A stretch of 64,000 bases of DNA from Neorhizobium lilium (GTDB lineage: Bacteria > Pseudomonadota > Alphaproteobacteria > Rhizobiales > Rhizobiaceae). Positions 47,871-59,837 of the stretch are shown one piece after another (within the stretch, counting starts at the first letter, position 1; the number at the start of each line of letters is the position of its first letter). Location of the stretch: contig NZ_SBIP01000004.1 of the NCBI RefSeq assembly GCF_004053875.1, positions 186,001-250,000 of the forward strand, given 5' to 3'. Both the position numbers and the translations under genes were made by a program. Below the pieces are notes generated by a model that did not search any database, was not told where the DNA came from, and saw nothing but the letters and a program-made list of their open reading frames with translations.

Positions 47871-48935
47871 TCAGAGCAGGATGTCGGTGTAGAGCTCGGA
47901 CGCATCCGGCTCCGGATCGGCCTGGGCGAAATCGGCGCTGTCAGAGACGACGTCGCGGATATCCTTGTCGATGGCTTTCAGCTCGTCCTCGCTGGACCAA
48001 CCCTTGTCCAGCAGGCGCTTGCGCACCTGCTCGATAGGGTCGTGCTCGGAACGCATCTTCTGCACCTCGTCCTTGGACCGGTACTTTGCCGGATCGGACA
48101 TGGAATGGCCGCGATAGCGATAGGTGAGCATTTCGAGGATGATCGGGCCGTTGCCGGTGCGGCAGTGTTCCAGCGCCTCGTCACCCGCCGCCTTGACGGC
48201 GCGCACATCCATGCCGTCCACCTGAATGCCGGGAATGCCGAATCCGGAGCCGCGCAACGAGTAGTTGGACTGAGCCGTGGCGCGGGACGTAGACGTGCCC
48301 ATGGCGTAACGGTTGTTCTCGACGATGTAGACGATCGGCAGCTTCCACAGCGCTGCCATGTTGAAGCTCTCGTAGACCTGGCCCTGGTTGGCCGCGCCAT
48401 CGCCAAAATAGGCGACCGAAACGCTGTCATTGCCGCGATACTTGTTGGCAAAGGCAAGACCGGTGCCGAGCGACACCTGGGCGCCGACGATGCCGTGGCC
48501 GCCGTAGAAGTTCTTTTCCTTGGAGAACATGTGCATGGAGCCGCCCTTCCCCCTGGAATAGCCGCCCTGACGCCCCGTCAATTCCGCCATGACGCCCCGC
48601 GCGCTCATGCCGGTTGCCAGCATATGCCCGTGGTCACGGTAAGCGGTGATGACTTGATCACCTTCCTTCTGAGCCATCTGCATGCCGACGACGACGGCTT
48701 CCTGCCCGATATAGAGGTGACAGAAACCGCCGATGAAACCCATGCCGTAGAGCTGACCGGCCTTTTCCTCGAAGCGGCGGATCAGCAGCATCTCGCGATA
48801 AGCATGGAGATCCTCCTCCTTGCCGAATTCGAGCGAGTTCTTGCCGGTAAAGTCACCGGCCCGGGAAAATAGTTTGGTAGCAGACTTTGCCGCGGATTTG
48901 CGGCCGGATGCAGACGCAAGATTTGGTAGCGCCAT
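47871..48935 (-). CDS. pdhA: Pyruvate dehydrogenase E1 alpha subunit
   Basis: Alpha subunit of the E1 decarboxylase. 354 residues: an Ala/Ser/Lys-rich leader, MLLIRRFEEKAGQLYGMGFI, GGHGIVGAQVSLGTGLAFA, the TPP motif GDGAANQGQVYESFN to IVENN, and the phosphorylation-loop region RYRGHSMSDPAKYRSK. Start at 48935 has GGAGGGATCG immediately upstream; an in-frame ATG further up is unlikely. First gene of the pdh operon. Confidence 0.97.
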   Translation of the reverse strand: MALPNLASASGRKSAAKSATKLFSRAGDFTGKNSLEFGKEEDLHAYREMLLIRRFEEKAGQLYGMGFIGGFCHLYIGQEAVVVGMQMAQKEGDQVITAYRDHGHMLATGMSARGVMAELTGRQGGYSRGKGGSMHMFSKEKNFYGGHGIVGAQVSLGTGLAFANKYRGNDSVSVAYFGDGAANQGQVYESFNMAALWKLPIVYIVENNRYAMGTSTSRATAQSNYSLRGSGFGIPGIQVDGMDVRAVKAAGDEALEHCRTGNGPIILEMLTYRYRGHSMSDPAKYRSKDEVQKMRSEHDPIEQVRKRLLDKGWSSEDELKAIDKDIRDVVSDSADFAQADPEPDASELYTDILL

Positions 48936-49051
48936 CGATCCCTCCCTATGTGCTGCACATTTAGAGCGGTATTGTGCCAAACCGATACGGCCGGCACAAT
49001 CCACTCCGGTTTCGCCGCGTACCATAGGGAAGAACGACGGCCCCAGCAATG

Positions 49052-49081
49052 CCATAATTGCATGGCTGACGTGTTAGTCAA
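49052..49081 (-). promoter_or_regulatory. Candidate promoter of the pdh operon
   Basis: On the minus strand, CTTGACT as -35 and ATTATG/TTATGG as -10 with a 17-18 bp spacer, about 115 bp upstream of the pdhA start codon and downstream of the ftsB stop. Good match to the rhizobial CTTGAC-N17 consensus at -35. Confidence 0.45.
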
Positions 49082-49130
49082 GTCACTGATAAGGTTGATT
49101 AATTGTGAAATTAACCAACATCCGGTTAAT

Positions 49131-49448
49131 TTAGAAGTAGTTGTTAAAGATGACGATCTCGTCCGGGCGCGAGACATTCAGCTGGTAACGGGCAATCTCG
49201 TCCAGCATGTCTTTTTCGAGCGAACCGTCGCTCATCAGGCTCACCTGTCGCTCAAGCTGCTGCCGCTTCTCGGTGAGCTTCGACAAGTCCTTTTCGCGAT
49301 CCAGCCGCTGTTGCTCGAACTTCTCGGTAGCAATCAATCCAAGATCGCCGTGAATGCAGTGGTAGCCGAAATAGGACACGAAAGCGACCGTGATGGCGGG
49401 TATGACGAGGCGGCCGAATCTTCTCTGCTTATGATGCTTCGTCCACAT
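49131..49448 (-). CDS. ftsB: Septum formation initiator FtsB/DivIC family protein
   Basis: A 105-residue bitopic membrane protein of the division complex. Short basic cytoplasmic N-terminus (MWTKHHKQRRFGR), one membrane helix (LVIPAITVAFVSYFGYHCIH), then a coiled coil (KFEQQRLDREKDLSKLTEKR) and the conserved C-terminal helix ending ARYQLNVSRPDEIVIF. Placement between eno and pdhA is usual in alphaproteobacteria and supports the call over other small coiled-coil membrane proteins. Confidence 0.88.
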   Translation of the reverse strand: MWTKHHKQRRFGRLVIPAITVAFVSYFGYHCIHGDLGLIATEKFEQQRLDREKDLSKLTEKRQQLERQVSLMSDGSLEKDMLDEIARYQLNVSRPDEIVIFNNYF

Positions 49449-49539
49449 GCCTTCGACGCCTGTTACGCTGAACCAATCCCTAACGAAGGCTCAAACTGAC
49501 AGAACTTGCTTAAGCAATGGTTGACTGCTGACGCATGCA

Positions 49540-49568
49540 AAGGGCCCGCGCCGTTGGCGCGAGCCCTT
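49540..49568 (-). terminator. Stem-loop terminator of eno
   Basis: On the minus strand, AAGGGCTCGCGCC / GGCGCGGGCCCTT around a short loop, followed by TTGCATGC, 24 bp after the eno stop codon. The stem is very stable but the U tract is short. Confidence 0.55.
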
Positions 49569-49591
49569 AAGGTCTCTCAGGTGTTTGATAC

Positions 49592-50914
<1,323 letters not shown>

Positions 50915-50976
50915 TCACGGCTTAGAAATTACAATGACAGCCGGACGGTTTGCCGATGCGTGTGCGCCCGGACCGA

Positions 50977-51822
50977 TCAGGACTTGGCGACCGTATCCAG
51001 GGCCAGAAGCTTTTCCAGCAGCCGCGGCATATCCTTCAAGTGTACCATGTTTGGCCCGTCGGACGGCGCGTGGTCCGGATCCTCATGGGTCTCGATGAAG
51101 ACGCCGGCAACGCCCACGGCCACGGCTGCACGCGCCAGCGTTTCCACGAACTCCCGCTGGCCCCCGGAGGTGTCGCCCTGCCCGCCCGGCTGCTGCACCG
51201 AATGGGTGGCATCGAAGACGACCGGCGAACCGAGCGAGGCCATGATCGGCAGCGAGCGCATGTCCGAGACAAGCGTATTGTAGCCGAAGGAGGCACCGCG
51301 CTCGCAAAGCAATACGTTGGGATTGCCGCTCTGGGTGAATTTGGCCAGCACGTTCTTCATGTCCCAGGGTGCCAAGAACTGGCCCTTTTTCACATTGATC
51401 ACCCGCCCGGTCTTTGCAGCCGCGACCAGAAGGTCCGTCTGTCGCGACAGGAAGGCCGGGATCTGCAGAATATCCACGGTCGGCGCCACTTCCGCGCACT
51501 GCTCCTCCGTGTGGATATCGGTGAGGACCGGAAAGCCGAATTCCTTCTTGAGGTCGGTGAAGATCTCCATCGCGGTTTCGAGCCCGATGCCACGCTTCCC
51601 GGACAGCGAGGTCCGGTTGGCCTTATCGAAGGAGGACTTGTAGACGAGCCCTATTCTCAGCCGGCTGCAGAGCTCCTTCAGCGTGCCGGCAATCATGAAG
51701 GCATGATCGCGGCTTTCCATCTGGCAGGGCCCAGCGATGAGAGAAAAGCGCTGCGTATTGGAGAATACGACCCGCCCGTCTCCCTCGCCGACGAACACTT
51801 CCGAATTGGGGGACACGTCCAT
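50977..51822 (-). CDS. kdsA: 2-dehydro-3-deoxyphosphooctonate aldolase (KDO-8-P synthase)
   Basis: Condenses phosphoenolpyruvate and arabinose 5-phosphate to KDO 8-phosphate for the LPS inner core. 281 residues: [80 protein letters not shown] and [14 protein letters not shown]. Starts 3 bp after the VOC gene and is therefore coupled to it. It works in the same pathway as the lpx operon at the right end of the window. No pyrG is present in the gap to eno. Confidence 0.97.
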   Translation of the reverse strand: MDVSPNSEVFVGEGDGRVVFSNTQRFSLIAGPCQMESRDHAFMIAGTLKELCSRLRIGLVYKSSFDKANRTSLSGKRGIGLETAMEIFTDLKKEFGFPVLTDIHTEEQCAEVAPTVDILQIPAFLSRQTDLLVAAAKTGRVINVKKGQFLAPWDMKNVLAKFTQSGNPNVLLCERGASFGYNTLVSDMRSLPIMASLGSPVVFDATHSVQQPGGQGDTSGGQREFVETLARAAVAVGVAGVFIETHEDPDHAPSDGPNMVHLKDMPRLLEKLLALDTVAKS

Positions 51823-51825
51823 GAT

Positions 51826-52740
51826 CTATTCCTCGAAACCGAACAACACGCCTTGGCCGGGAGCGGCGGCGACAAGAACGCGGCCCTCCCTGCGGATGAA
51901 GGCCACGTCGTTAGCAGCAAGCGTGATCTCTGTCACCGCCAGATCGGCGCTCTTAAAGATCACGGCACGGCCGTTGAGACCGCCAAGCTTCGGATCCGGT
52001 TCAAGCGCGAATTCGGCCCGAAGATCCTTTTCGCGGAGGACCCGAATGCCGACATTGGCGGTCTCTAGGCGAACGGCCTCCTCGCTGCTCTCGGCTGCAG
52101 CCTCGAAAACCGCTTCCAGAAAGGGCACGGCGGCGACGGGCTCTGGAGCCGAAAGAATGATCTCGCTCAAGCCCGTGACCGTATTGGCGTGCAATTCAAG
52201 CTCGCCCCGGTCGGCGGGAAGCGGATTGATCCTCTGACAGCAGAAAAGAAAGAAATCTGCCGCATCCGGATCTGCGGCGAAGGCGAGACGGAAGCTTGCC
52301 AGCGCCTCGCCGCCATCCGGCAGGCTCATTGCTCGGGAAAACTCCAGCATGTCGCCGCCGGACAAATTTAAGCCCTCGAATCGCTTGTGATCGTGGGCAG
52401 CGTCATCCGTTGCCGCGACGAGCGCCGAAAGCCCCTCACGGTTGCGGCTGCGGCGAAAGGCGATATCTCTGCCGGTAAAAACATTGCCCCGCTTGGCCGC
52501 CGCGCTTGCATTGCGCCGATTGGCAATCGCAAGCGGCTCCAGATAGGTTCCGTCCGCCAGAAAAACGCAGGCGTTGGCGGTGCCGAACGGATGCAGAGCG
52601 TCCGCAGCCACGGTGAAGCCGAGAGCCGAAAGGCGCGCACGCGCCCGGCTCAGTTCCGCCACCGGCAGAACAAGATGATCGATCGGTCTTCTACTCAAGC
52701 GAACCCCCCAGACTTGCAGCCAGTCAAGTACATTGGCCAT
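51826..52740 (-). CDS. VOC-superfamily (glyoxalase-like) protein
   Basis: A 304-residue protein with a glyoxalase-like N-terminal domain (IDHLVLPVAELSRARARLSA, GTANACVFLADGTYLEPLAI), then the central FDNG-like region (EFSRAMSLPDGGEALASFRL) and a second domain from about 180. It resembles the Glyoxalase_3/VOC-like hypotheticals of rhizobia; no substrate can be named. Start at 52740 (MANVLDWLQVWG) chosen; the frame is open upstream into the divergent lexA but without protein-like character. 3-bp gap to kdsA. Confidence 0.78.
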   Translation of the reverse strand: MANVLDWLQVWGVRLSRRPIDHLVLPVAELSRARARLSALGFTVAADALHPFGTANACVFLADGTYLEPLAIANRRNASAAAKRGNVFTGRDIAFRRSRNREGLSALVAATDDAAHDHKRFEGLNLSGGDMLEFSRAMSLPDGGEALASFRLAFAADPDAADFFLFCCQRINPLPADRGELELHANTVTGLSEIILSAPEPVAAVPFLEAVFEAAAESSEEAVRLETANVGIRVLREKDLRAEFALEPDPKLGGLNGRAVIFKSADLAVTEITLAANDVAFIRREGRVLVAAAPGQGVLFGFEE

Positions 52741-52824
52741 AGTCGCGTATCGCGCAAGTGGCGTTAGCGCCGAAGTTTCGCATCCATAAATGAAATTTGC
52801 AGAGACTTCACCGAAATTTAGGGA

Positions 52825-52852
52825 CTTGCAGAACACAAGTGGAACATATAGT
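52825..52852 (+). promoter_or_regulatory. lexA promoter with SOS box
   Basis: GAAC-N7-GAAC (52831-52845) is the alphaproteobacterial LexA box. It lies between a -35 TTGCAG (52825-52830) and a -10 TATAGT (52847-52852, 16-bp spacer), about 45 bp before the lexA start codon. Bound LexA would block the promoter, so lexA is autoregulated. The VOC gene diverges to the left and may share the region. Confidence 0.85.
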
Positions 52853-52896
52853 GTCTGTTCTGGATTTGTTTCCGACTCTCGAAGGATGCCTCGGCC

Positions 52897-53619
52897 ATGC
52901 TCACCCGCAAACAGCAGGAATTGCTTCTGTTCATTCACGAACGCATGAAGGAATCCGGCGTGCCGCCATCGTTCGACGAAATGAAGGACGCGCTCGACCT
53001 GGCGTCCAAATCCGGCATCCACAGGCTGATCACCGCTTTGGAAGAACGCGGCTTTATCCGACGGCTTCCCAACCGGGCAAGGGCACTCGAAGTCATCAAG
53101 CTGCCTGAGGCTTACGTTCCGAGCCTGCAACCGCGGCGGGGTTTTTCGCCAAGCGTCATCGAGGGCAGCCTTGGCAAAGCGCAATCTTCCGCCTCCGCGC
53201 CGAACAAGTCTGCCGCAAACGACGACAGTTCGAATTCGGCAACCGTGCCGGTCATGGGTCGGATTGCAGCCGGCGTACCGATTTCGGCAATCCAGAACAA
53301 CACGCATGACATTGCCGTGCCTATCGAGATGCTGGGATCGGGCGAGCATTACGCGCTGGAAGTCAAAGGCGATTCGATGATCGAGGCCGGTATCCTGGAT
53401 GGCGACACGGTGATCATCCGCAATAGCAGCACCGCCAATCCGGGCGACATCGTGGTTGCCCTGGTGGACGACGAAGAGGCAACGCTGAAGCGTTTCCGTC
53501 GCCGCGGCGCCTCCATTGCACTCGAAGCGGCGAATCCCGCCTACGAGACCCGGATCTTCCCTCCGGATCGGGTCAAGGTTCAGGGGAAGCTTGTCGGCCT
53601 CATCCGCCGCTATCACTGA
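52897..53619 (+). CDS. lexA: SOS repressor LexA
   Basis: Self-cleaving repressor of the DNA damage response. 240 residues: winged helix ([40 protein letters not shown]), a linker of about 50 residues longer than in E. coli (202 residues total there), the Ala-Gly cleavage site in [11 protein letters not shown], the catalytic serine in [11 protein letters not shown] and the lysine in [10 protein letters not shown]. Alphaproteobacterial length. Its end overlaps the convergent comEC stop by 20 bp. Confidence 0.97.
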   Translation: MLTRKQQELLLFIHERMKESGVPPSFDEMKDALDLASKSGIHRLITALEERGFIRRLPNRARALEVIKLPEAYVPSLQPRRGFSPSVIEGSLGKAQSSASAPNKSAANDDSSNSATVPVMGRIAAGVPISAIQNNTHDIAVPIEMLGSGEHYALEVKGDSMIEAGILDGDTVIIRNSSTANPGDIVVALVDDEEATLKRFRRRGASIALEAANPAYETRIFPPDRVKVQGKLVGLIRRYH

Positions 53620-56095
53620 TGATCTGCTGAAGCGGCTCCGGCAGTATCGTGTCGAAGGAGCGGCCGCGCCAATTATAGTGCCGATGCCGGTTCCAGCCTC
53701 GGTCTTTGCCGACCATAGCTGTGTGAATGCGCCATGCTTCCATGTCGGCTGTGTTGTTCAATGCGATCTCCAATGCTCCCGTCTTGCGCAAGATGTCGCC
53801 GTTGAACATCAGCGCGCCGGAGCGGCAATTGTCAAAGCGCGCTCGGGGAGCGATGACGATATCGGCGACATCGCAGGCAACACCTGCATAGCGGCCATCC
53901 TCCACGGCCACAATCAGGGCACCCTTTCCCGATCTGGCCGCGCACCAGGCACGGGACGTACAAAGGAAACGGTTGCCGGGCGCTTCCCTCATGCCGGCTC
54001 GGGCAGCCTCGATCTCCGGCCCGGTCAGTTCGATGAACCGGCCATCTCGTTTTGTCGGTTCGGCGCCTCTCGGTAACATATCGGGTTTGACCGGATCGCC
54101 AAGCAACAGCGCGCGCCGCCACTGATCATAGATGAAACCCGGAACGCGGTTACGGTTGGTCGCAACGCCATCCGGCCCGAGCAGTGCGACCGTGGTCCCG
54201 TCCTCCGAGACCAAGATATCCGGCTGAGACAGCCTTCCCGCCTGCCAGGACAAGAACAGGGCCACCGCAATGAATGGCAGTCCTATCAGGCGCAGCCTCG
54301 TGCGCAGCAAAGTCAGGAGCACGAATCCCAGCCCGGCAAGGCCAAGGAACCACGCGTGCTGTCGGCCCACACCCACATCACCACCCCAGGCGGCGACATA
54401 TCTCGCGATCTCGATGACCCCTTCCAGCCCCATCGCCATCAGCTTCAGGAACGGCGCGTCCAGCCCGAAGGGCATGAACAGCATGGCGACAAGCCCGGCA
54501 GGCATGACGATGAAGGAGATGAGCGGCATGGCTGCAAGATTGGCGGCAAGCCCGTATGTCGCGATCCTATGGAAATGTTCGACTGAGAACATCGCCGTTG
54601 AGACGCTGCCGATCAACGACGTCATGATGATGCCGGCAACAAAGCGGCCCGCCTTCGAGACCGACGTCACCATCCGGTGACTGGTTTTTTGCGGTCCGGC
54701 TTCCGGAGTTATCCGGCGGCGCTGCCAGGCTTCATAGCCGGCAATCAGGGCAGCCGTCGCGGCAAAGGACATCTGGAAGCTCGGCCCCAGAATTTCAGAA
54801 GGCGATATGGCGATGATGATCAGGGCGGAGAGGGCCACATTGCGGAGGCTGAGCGACTGCCGGTCGAAGAGCACCGCAACGAGGATGACCGCCATCATGA
54901 TATAAGCCCGCTCGGCGGAAACGCCGAAGCCGGAAATCATGTAGTAAGCGGTGACCATGACGAGTGCGCCAAACGCTGCGATCTTCTTGATGGAATAGGT
55001 TTGGGCAAAGCCCGGAAAGAGCGACAGCACGGTCCTGACGCCGACGAAGAAGATGCCGGCAGCCAGTGCCATATTCAGGCCGGAGATCGCGATGATATGC
55101 GCTAGACCGGCAAGTCGGAGTGCTTCTGTCGTTTCCTGCGAGATTGCCCGGCGTTCGTCTGTGACGATGGCGGCAGCAAAGGCACCGGCATCGCCGGCCA
55201 CAGTGGCGCGGATACGGTCCCCGATCGTACTGCGCAGATCGAAGAGGCGGCTCTCTATGCTGTCCCACGCCTGCGCAGAGTCTGCCTGCTGCGGTAGCAG
55301 TTCGGGCGCGCCGTAGAAAAAGCCAACAGCCCCGACCCCATCGAAGTAAGAGGAGAAGGCAAAATCGTTAAGCCCCGGCAGAGCCGGTCCCGAGGGCGGC
55401 GATATTCGGACGCGACCGGCGATAGTGTCGCCTAAGGCTGCCGGATCATGCCGGCCCCTTGCCAGCAGGGAGACACGCTGCGGCGCGCGGCTCAGTTCCG
55501 GCTTGGTGGTTTTCTGTAGCCGAACGATATAGCGCCAGCGACCCTGCGCATCGGATTCCCGTCGCTCGACCACGCCCGTCACGTTGGTTGTCACAGGCGT
55601 ATCGAGAATGGTCGTGTCCAGGCGTCGCGTCTCGGTGTCCGCCAGCAGCATGCCACCAACAAACAAGGCAAGACCGCATGGCAGAAGGCGGAGGCTGCCG
55701 GTGCCGTGCCTGACAACCATCGCAACACCGCTGAAGATCAGGAAGGCGACCAAGAGCGGCCAGAATGCCGGATCCTGCGGCAGGGAAAACCACGTAATCG
55801 CCCCTGCCCCGATGAGAACCGGCACAAATAAGAAGGCATGACCGTAGGCCGCTTCCTGGGCAAGCAAGGCAGGCACCTGCCGAGCGATGCGGGCGAGGCG
55901 CAGATCCATCGCATAGCGCGCCGCCCGCCAGCCGGACGGTGCCGTGGGTCGCCGTTCGGGCAGGCCGGCCGCCGAAGGATTGTGAAGCAGTCGTTGCGAC
56001 TCAAGGGCAGGCGGATTCCGCAAAGGCGCAGGCTGCCAAGAGCCTGGCCTTCCCGTATCGCGCGTTTTCAGAAACGACGTTTCGTCCTCCGGCAT
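53600..56095 (-). CDS. ComEC/Rec2 family DNA-uptake channel protein
   Basis: Large polytopic membrane protein, 831 residues. After a hydrophilic leader and membrane segments comes the DUF4131 region (about 130-260), then the Competence domain with [39 protein letters not shown] (written as a region near 360-385) and [20 protein letters not shown]. The C-terminal 200 residues occupy the place of the metallo-beta-lactamase domain, but no H-x-H-x-D-H is visible, so that part looks degenerate. Natural competence is not implied. The start at 56095 is one of two close ATGs. Confidence 0.88.
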   Translation of the reverse strand: MPEDETSFLKTRDTGRPGSWQPAPLRNPPALESQRLLHNPSAAGLPERRPTAPSGWRAARYAMDLRLARIARQVPALLAQEAAYGHAFLFVPVLIGAGAITWFSLPQDPAFWPLLVAFLIFSGVAMVVRHGTGSLRLLPCGLALFVGGMLLADTETRRLDTTILDTPVTTNVTGVVERRESDAQGRWRYIVRLQKTTKPELSRAPQRVSLLARGRHDPAALGDTIAGRVRISPPSGPALPGLNDFAFSSYFDGVGAVGFFYGAPELLPQQADSAQAWDSIESRLFDLRSTIGDRIRATVAGDAGAFAAAIVTDERRAISQETTEALRLAGLAHIIAISGLNMALAAGIFFVGVRTVLSLFPGFAQTYSIKKIAAFGALVMVTAYYMISGFGVSAERAYIMMAVILVAVLFDRQSLSLRNVALSALIIIAISPSEILGPSFQMSFAATAALIAGYEAWQRRRITPEAGPQKTSHRMVTSVSKAGRFVAGIIMTSLIGSVSTAMFSVEHFHRIATYGLAANLAAMPLISFIVMPAGLVAMLFMPFGLDAPFLKLMAMGLEGVIEIARYVAAWGGDVGVGRQHAWFLGLAGLGFVLLTLLRTRLRLIGLPFIAVALFLSWQAGRLSQPDILVSEDGTTVALLGPDGVATNRNRVPGFIYDQWRRALLLGDPVKPDMLPRGAEPTKRDGRFIELTGPEIEAARAGMREAPGNRFLCTSRAWCAARSGKGALIVAVEDGRYAGVACDVADIVIAPRARFDNCRSGALMFNGDILRKTGALEIALNNTADMEAWRIHTAMVGKDRGWNRHRHYNWRGRSFDTILPEPLQQIISDSGG

Positions 56096-56371
56096 GAAAA
56101 TCCAGCCGCCTGTGCTCACCCAAATGCAACCTGCGCGCTTCTGTTTCGAGCGTCAACGGCCGAAACTCGTTGAGTTTTCGAATGGACATTCCTTCGAGTG
56201 CAATAGCCGTTTGGAGCATGCAACTCATGGCATGCCCAATATGTTTCCGCGCTGCACAAAATGGCGTCAGGACAGCTTGGCAGCGGCTGGCGGATCATAT
56301 AGCTAAACGGGGACGCTTAACCCTTACGGCGCTTTTTAGGCGCCATGCCGCCAATAGGTTGGAGGATCAGC

Positions 56372-57661
56372 ATGACGGATAAAAGCGGAAATCTCGTACT
56401 CGGTGACAAGAAGGTCGACTTGCCTGTCAAGTCGGGTTCGATCGGTCCTGACGTGATCGACATCGGCACACTTTACAAGCAGACAGGCGCCTTTACATAC
56501 GACCCGGGCTTCACCTCCACGGCGTCCTGCGAATCCAAGATCACCTATATCGATGGCGATGCCGGCATATTGTTGCATCGCGGCTATCCGATCGAGCAGC
56601 TGGCGGAACAGGGCGACTTCCTGGAGACCTGCTACCTGTTGCTCTACGGCGAACTGCCGACAGCTGCGCAGAAGAAGGATTTCGACCACCGCGTGACCAT
56701 GCACACCATGGTTCATGAGCAGATGAGCCGCTTCTTTACCGGCTTCCGCCGCGACGCCCATCCGATGGCGGTCATGGTCGGCACGGTTGGCGCTCTGTCT
56801 GCCTTCTACCACGATTCCACCGACATCACCGATCCGCACCAGCGCATGGTCGCTTCACTTCGCATGATCGCCAAGATGCCGACGATCGCTGCAATGGCCT
56901 ACAAGTACCACATCGGCCAGCCCTTCGTTTATCCGCAGAACGATCTCGACTATGCGTCGAACTTCCTGCGCATGTGTTTCGCCGTGCCTTGCGAAGAGTA
57001 CAAGGTGAACCCGGTTCTGGCCCGCGCCATGGACCGCATCTTCATCCTGCATGCCGACCACGAGCAGAACGCATCCACCTCCACCGTGCGTCTTGCCGGT
57101 TCCTCCGGTGCCAACCCGTTTGCCTGCATTGCAGCCGGCATTGCCTGCCTCTGGGGTCCGGCCCATGGCGGCGCCAATGAAGCGGCGCTCAACATGCTGC
57201 AGGAAATCGGCACGGTCGACAAAATCCCGGAATATATCGCCCGCGCCAAGGATAAGAACGATCCGTTCCGCCTTATGGGCTTCGGTCACCGCGTCTACAA
57301 GAACTACGATCCGCGCGCCAAGATCATGCAGAAGACGACGCATGAGGTTCTGGCCGAACTCGGCCACAAGGACGACCCGCTTCTGCAGGTTGCCATGGAA
57401 CTTGAAAAAATCGCGCTAACGGATGAGTATTTCATCGAAAAGAAGCTTTACCCGAACATCGATTTCTATTCGGGTATCACGCTCAAGGCGATGGGCTTCC
57501 CCACCACCATGTTCACCGTGTTGTTCGCTCTGGCCCGCACCGTCGGCTGGATCGCCCAGTGGGCCGAGATGATCGAAGATCCGCAGCAACGCATCGGCCG
57601 CCCGCGCCAGCTTTACACCGGCGAGCCGCAGCGCGACTACGTACCGCTTTCCAAGCGGTAA
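56372..57661 (+). CDS. gltA: Citrate synthase, type II
   Basis: Condenses acetyl-CoA and oxaloacetate, entering the TCA cycle with the acetyl-CoA made by the pdh complex. 429 residues, the NADH-sensitive hexameric length class. Blocks: [70 protein letters not shown] and [14 protein letters not shown], with the catalytic His residues in the first two of the last three. Start at 56372 has GGAGGATCAGC upstream; 9 extra codons from ATG 56345 are not conserved. A strong terminator follows. Confidence 0.98.
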   Translation: MTDKSGNLVLGDKKVDLPVKSGSIGPDVIDIGTLYKQTGAFTYDPGFTSTASCESKITYIDGDAGILLHRGYPIEQLAEQGDFLETCYLLLYGELPTAAQKKDFDHRVTMHTMVHEQMSRFFTGFRRDAHPMAVMVGTVGALSAFYHDSTDITDPHQRMVASLRMIAKMPTIAAMAYKYHIGQPFVYPQNDLDYASNFLRMCFAVPCEEYKVNPVLARAMDRIFILHADHEQNASTSTVRLAGSSGANPFACIAAGIACLWGPAHGGANEAALNMLQEIGTVDKIPEYIARAKDKNDPFRLMGFGHRVYKNYDPRAKIMQKTTHEVLAELGHKDDPLLQVAMELEKIALTDEYFIEKKLYPNIDFYSGITLKAMGFPTTMFTVLFALARTVGWIAQWAEMIEDPQQRIGRPRQLYTGEPQRDYVPLSKR

Positions 57662-57680
57662 GCCAAAACTCGCAAGATCA

Positions 57681-57710
57681 AAAACCCGGCCCGAAATGGC
57701 CGGGTTTTTT
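57681..57710 (+). terminator. Rho-independent terminator of gltA
   Basis: Stem AAAACCCGGCC / GGCCGGGTTTT with loop CGAAAT followed by TT, 20 bp after the gltA stop codon. The A-rich left side lets it also work on the opposite strand, ending lpxB transcription. Confidence 0.9.
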
Positions 57711-57753
57711 GTTACGCGGTAGCCTTGAAGAGATGATGATCGCTATGCGGCAC

Positions 57754-58947
57754 TTATAGGCGGCTGGCGCGCTTCTTATCCATAGCGTCGAAGACGGCCG
57801 CGGCGGCCGCCTCTCCTGACGGCACCGGAACCTGCAGCCTTTGCCAGACCAACTCATAGCCTTCCAGCATGGCTTGCCGCTGCAGCGTGTCTGCCGAAAG
57901 ACGCTCCGCCGTGCGGCAAAGACTGGCCGGCCGCAACACGTCGTTTACGTATTCGGGAACGATGGGATAATCGGCGATCAGGTTGGGCAAGGCCCCGGTC
58001 CAGGTCTTGATGCGCCCTGCAAGCAGCTTGATCAGCCAGTCTGTTCGGTAGGCCGAGACGACCGGCACGGTTGCCAGAGCCAATTCCAGAATAACGGTCC
58101 CGGAGGCGGCCATCGCAGAATCCGCTTGGATGAAGGCTTGCCGTTTACCTTCCTCATCCGCGGTGATCTCCACCGGCACCGGCAAATTTGTGGCCAACTG
58201 CCGCACCAGTGCCTCACGGCGCGGCACGGTGGGCAACAGGAAGCGGGTTGCGCCATTGCGGCTTGCGAATTCATGAGCGGCCTCTCCGAATACCGGGAGC
58301 AGTGCGTTGATTTCCGCCGAACGCGAACCCGGCAGCAGGACGATTGTCCTCGGCTCCCCCAGCTCCCGCTGGAGACGCTCTCCGCGGGCCTGGCGGATAC
58401 GCAATATACCCGGATCATCCGTCAGACGGTGGCCGACGAAGGTGGTTTCGGGGCCGCCGAGGCGCTGCATCACCTCCGGCTCGAACGGCAGCACCGCCAG
58501 CACGCGATCGACATAGCCTAGCATGGCCTGGGCGCGATATTCCTTCCAGGCCCAGACACTGGGGCAGACATAGTCGATAATTGGCAAATCCGGCAGGGCC
58601 GCCCGCACCCGCTTTGCGACCCGATGGGTAAAGTCGGGGCTGTCGATGATAATAAGCACGTCCGGCCTCGCTGCGATGATCGCATCGGCAGTCTGACGGA
58701 TGCGGCGGATCAGCTTCGGCAGGCGCGCAAGCACCTGCGTCAGTCCCATGATCGACAGCTCGGAAAAATCGAACAGGGATTTCAGGCCCTGGGCTGCGAG
58801 GCCATCGCCGCCCACTCCAGCAAGGTGTAGCGGACCGGGATGAAAAGACCGCATTGCGTTTATCAGATCAGCCCCGAGAAGATCCCCCGACACTTCGCCG
58901 GCAACGACGCCAACCGTCAAGCCGCCTGCCGATACGCTGTCGGTCAT
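57754..58947 (-). CDS. lpxB: Lipid-A-disaccharide synthase
   Basis: Glycosyltransferase (GT19) that condenses UDP-2,3-diacylglucosamine and lipid X into the lipid A disaccharide. 397 residues: VGVVAGEVSGDLLGADLINA, GVGGDGLAAQGLKSLFDFSEL (as a region at 41-61), IDSPDFTHRVAK, YVCPSVWAWK, VLAVLPFEPEV, LLPGSRSAEINALLPVF and MAASGTVILELAL. Last gene of bamA-lpxD-fabZ-lpxA-lpxI-lpxB; its start overlaps the lpxI stop by 4 bp. Confidence 0.97.
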   Translation of the reverse strand: MTDSVSAGGLTVGVVAGEVSGDLLGADLINAMRSFHPGPLHLAGVGGDGLAAQGLKSLFDFSELSIMGLTQVLARLPKLIRRIRQTADAIIAARPDVLIIIDSPDFTHRVAKRVRAALPDLPIIDYVCPSVWAWKEYRAQAMLGYVDRVLAVLPFEPEVMQRLGGPETTFVGHRLTDDPGILRIRQARGERLQRELGEPRTIVLLPGSRSAEINALLPVFGEAAHEFASRNGATRFLLPTVPRREALVRQLATNLPVPVEITADEEGKRQAFIQADSAMAASGTVILELALATVPVVSAYRTDWLIKLLAGRIKTWTGALPNLIADYPIVPEYVNDVLRPASLCRTAERLSADTLQRQAMLEGYELVWQRLQVPVPSGEAAAAAVFDAMDKKRASRL

Positions 58948-59837
58948 GCGGCGCCCCTTCCCTCAAGGCCTAGGTCGATGCCAGTCACGAACATGTCGGC
59001 AGCATCGGCCGCGGCGACCAGTTGCGTCTCGTCCAGCACCAGGGCCCGACCTGCCTCCACAGCAATGCCGGCCAGCCCAGCCTTCCTTGCATTCTCCAAG
59101 GTCGACAAGCCGATCGTCGGCAGGTCGGCGCGCATATCCTGCTGCGGCTTGCAGAGCTTGACGAGCACGCCACGGCGTCGGGAAGAAATGCGGCCCGCAG
59201 CACGCAGTTCGGCGACCCGCTGCAGCATCTGGTCGGTGCCTTCGACACCCTCGAGCGCCACCACCCTTCCGCCGACGCAGACGGCCCCCTGGCCGATATC
59301 CAGCCGACCCAGCATCTCGGCCGCCTCGACTGCCTTTTCGATATCGCGGAGATCGTCATCTCCCGGAACAACGCTCCCAAGGACACCGGTTTTTGCCAAT
59401 AAGCCTGGGGCGATCTCCTGGGCGCCGATGACATGGCAGCCCATAGCCTCGATGAGCTTGATCACCATTTGCAGAACGGCATCGTCGCCGCTCGACATCA
59501 GCGTGCGAACCACGGACGGTATCTTGATCAGCGTCTTGAAGGTCGGCTTGATATCACGCCATTCCGGCCGACGCGACACGCCGCCGGACATGACGACCCG
59601 CACTATCCCGCCAACCCGCAATAGCGACTGGATCTGCGCCAGATCTCCAATGCCAACACGAACGACGTCGAAGCCCTCGAAGCGCTGATCGGCTTCGTTC
59701 TTCAAGGCAAGGATAAGAGGTTGCTCGCCTGCCCGCCGGGCAGCCTCGGCGAGGTAGACCGGAAGCTGGCCGCGCCCGGCAATGATCGCCAGCCGGCCCT
59801 CCGGCGCAAGGCTCGGGGTGCCGGCCACGGCCATCAC
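58944..59837 (-). CDS. lpxI: UDP-2,3-diacylglucosamine pyrophosphatase LpxI
   Basis: Alphaproteobacterial replacement for LpxH, making lipid X by hydrolysis of UDP-2,3-diacylglucosamine. 297 residues of the DUF1009/LpxI family: [64 protein letters not shown] [13 protein letters not shown], and [16 protein letters not shown]. It sits between lpxA and lpxB, overlapping each by 4 bp, as in other alphaproteobacteria. Confidence 0.95.
   Translation of the reverse strand: MMAVAGTPSLAPEGRLAIIAGRGQLPVYLAEAARRAGEQPLILALKNEADQRFEGFDVVRVGIGDLAQIQSLLRVGGIVRVVMSGGVSRRPEWRDIKPTFKTLIKIPSVVRTLMSSGDDAVLQMVIKLIEAMGCHVIGAQEIAPGLLAKTGVLGSVVPGDDDLRDIEKAVEAAEMLGRLDIGQGAVCVGGRVVALEGVEGTDQMLQRVAELRAAGRISSRRRGVLVKLCKPQQDMRADLPTIGLSTLENARKAGLAGIAVEAGRALVLDETQLVAAADAADMFVTGIDLGLEGRGAA

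Noticed and set aside
56240-56310. A sigma-70 promoter for gltA built from TTGGCA and TATAGC
   Set aside because: The spacer is only 15 bp, outside the normal range, so I did not list it as a feature.
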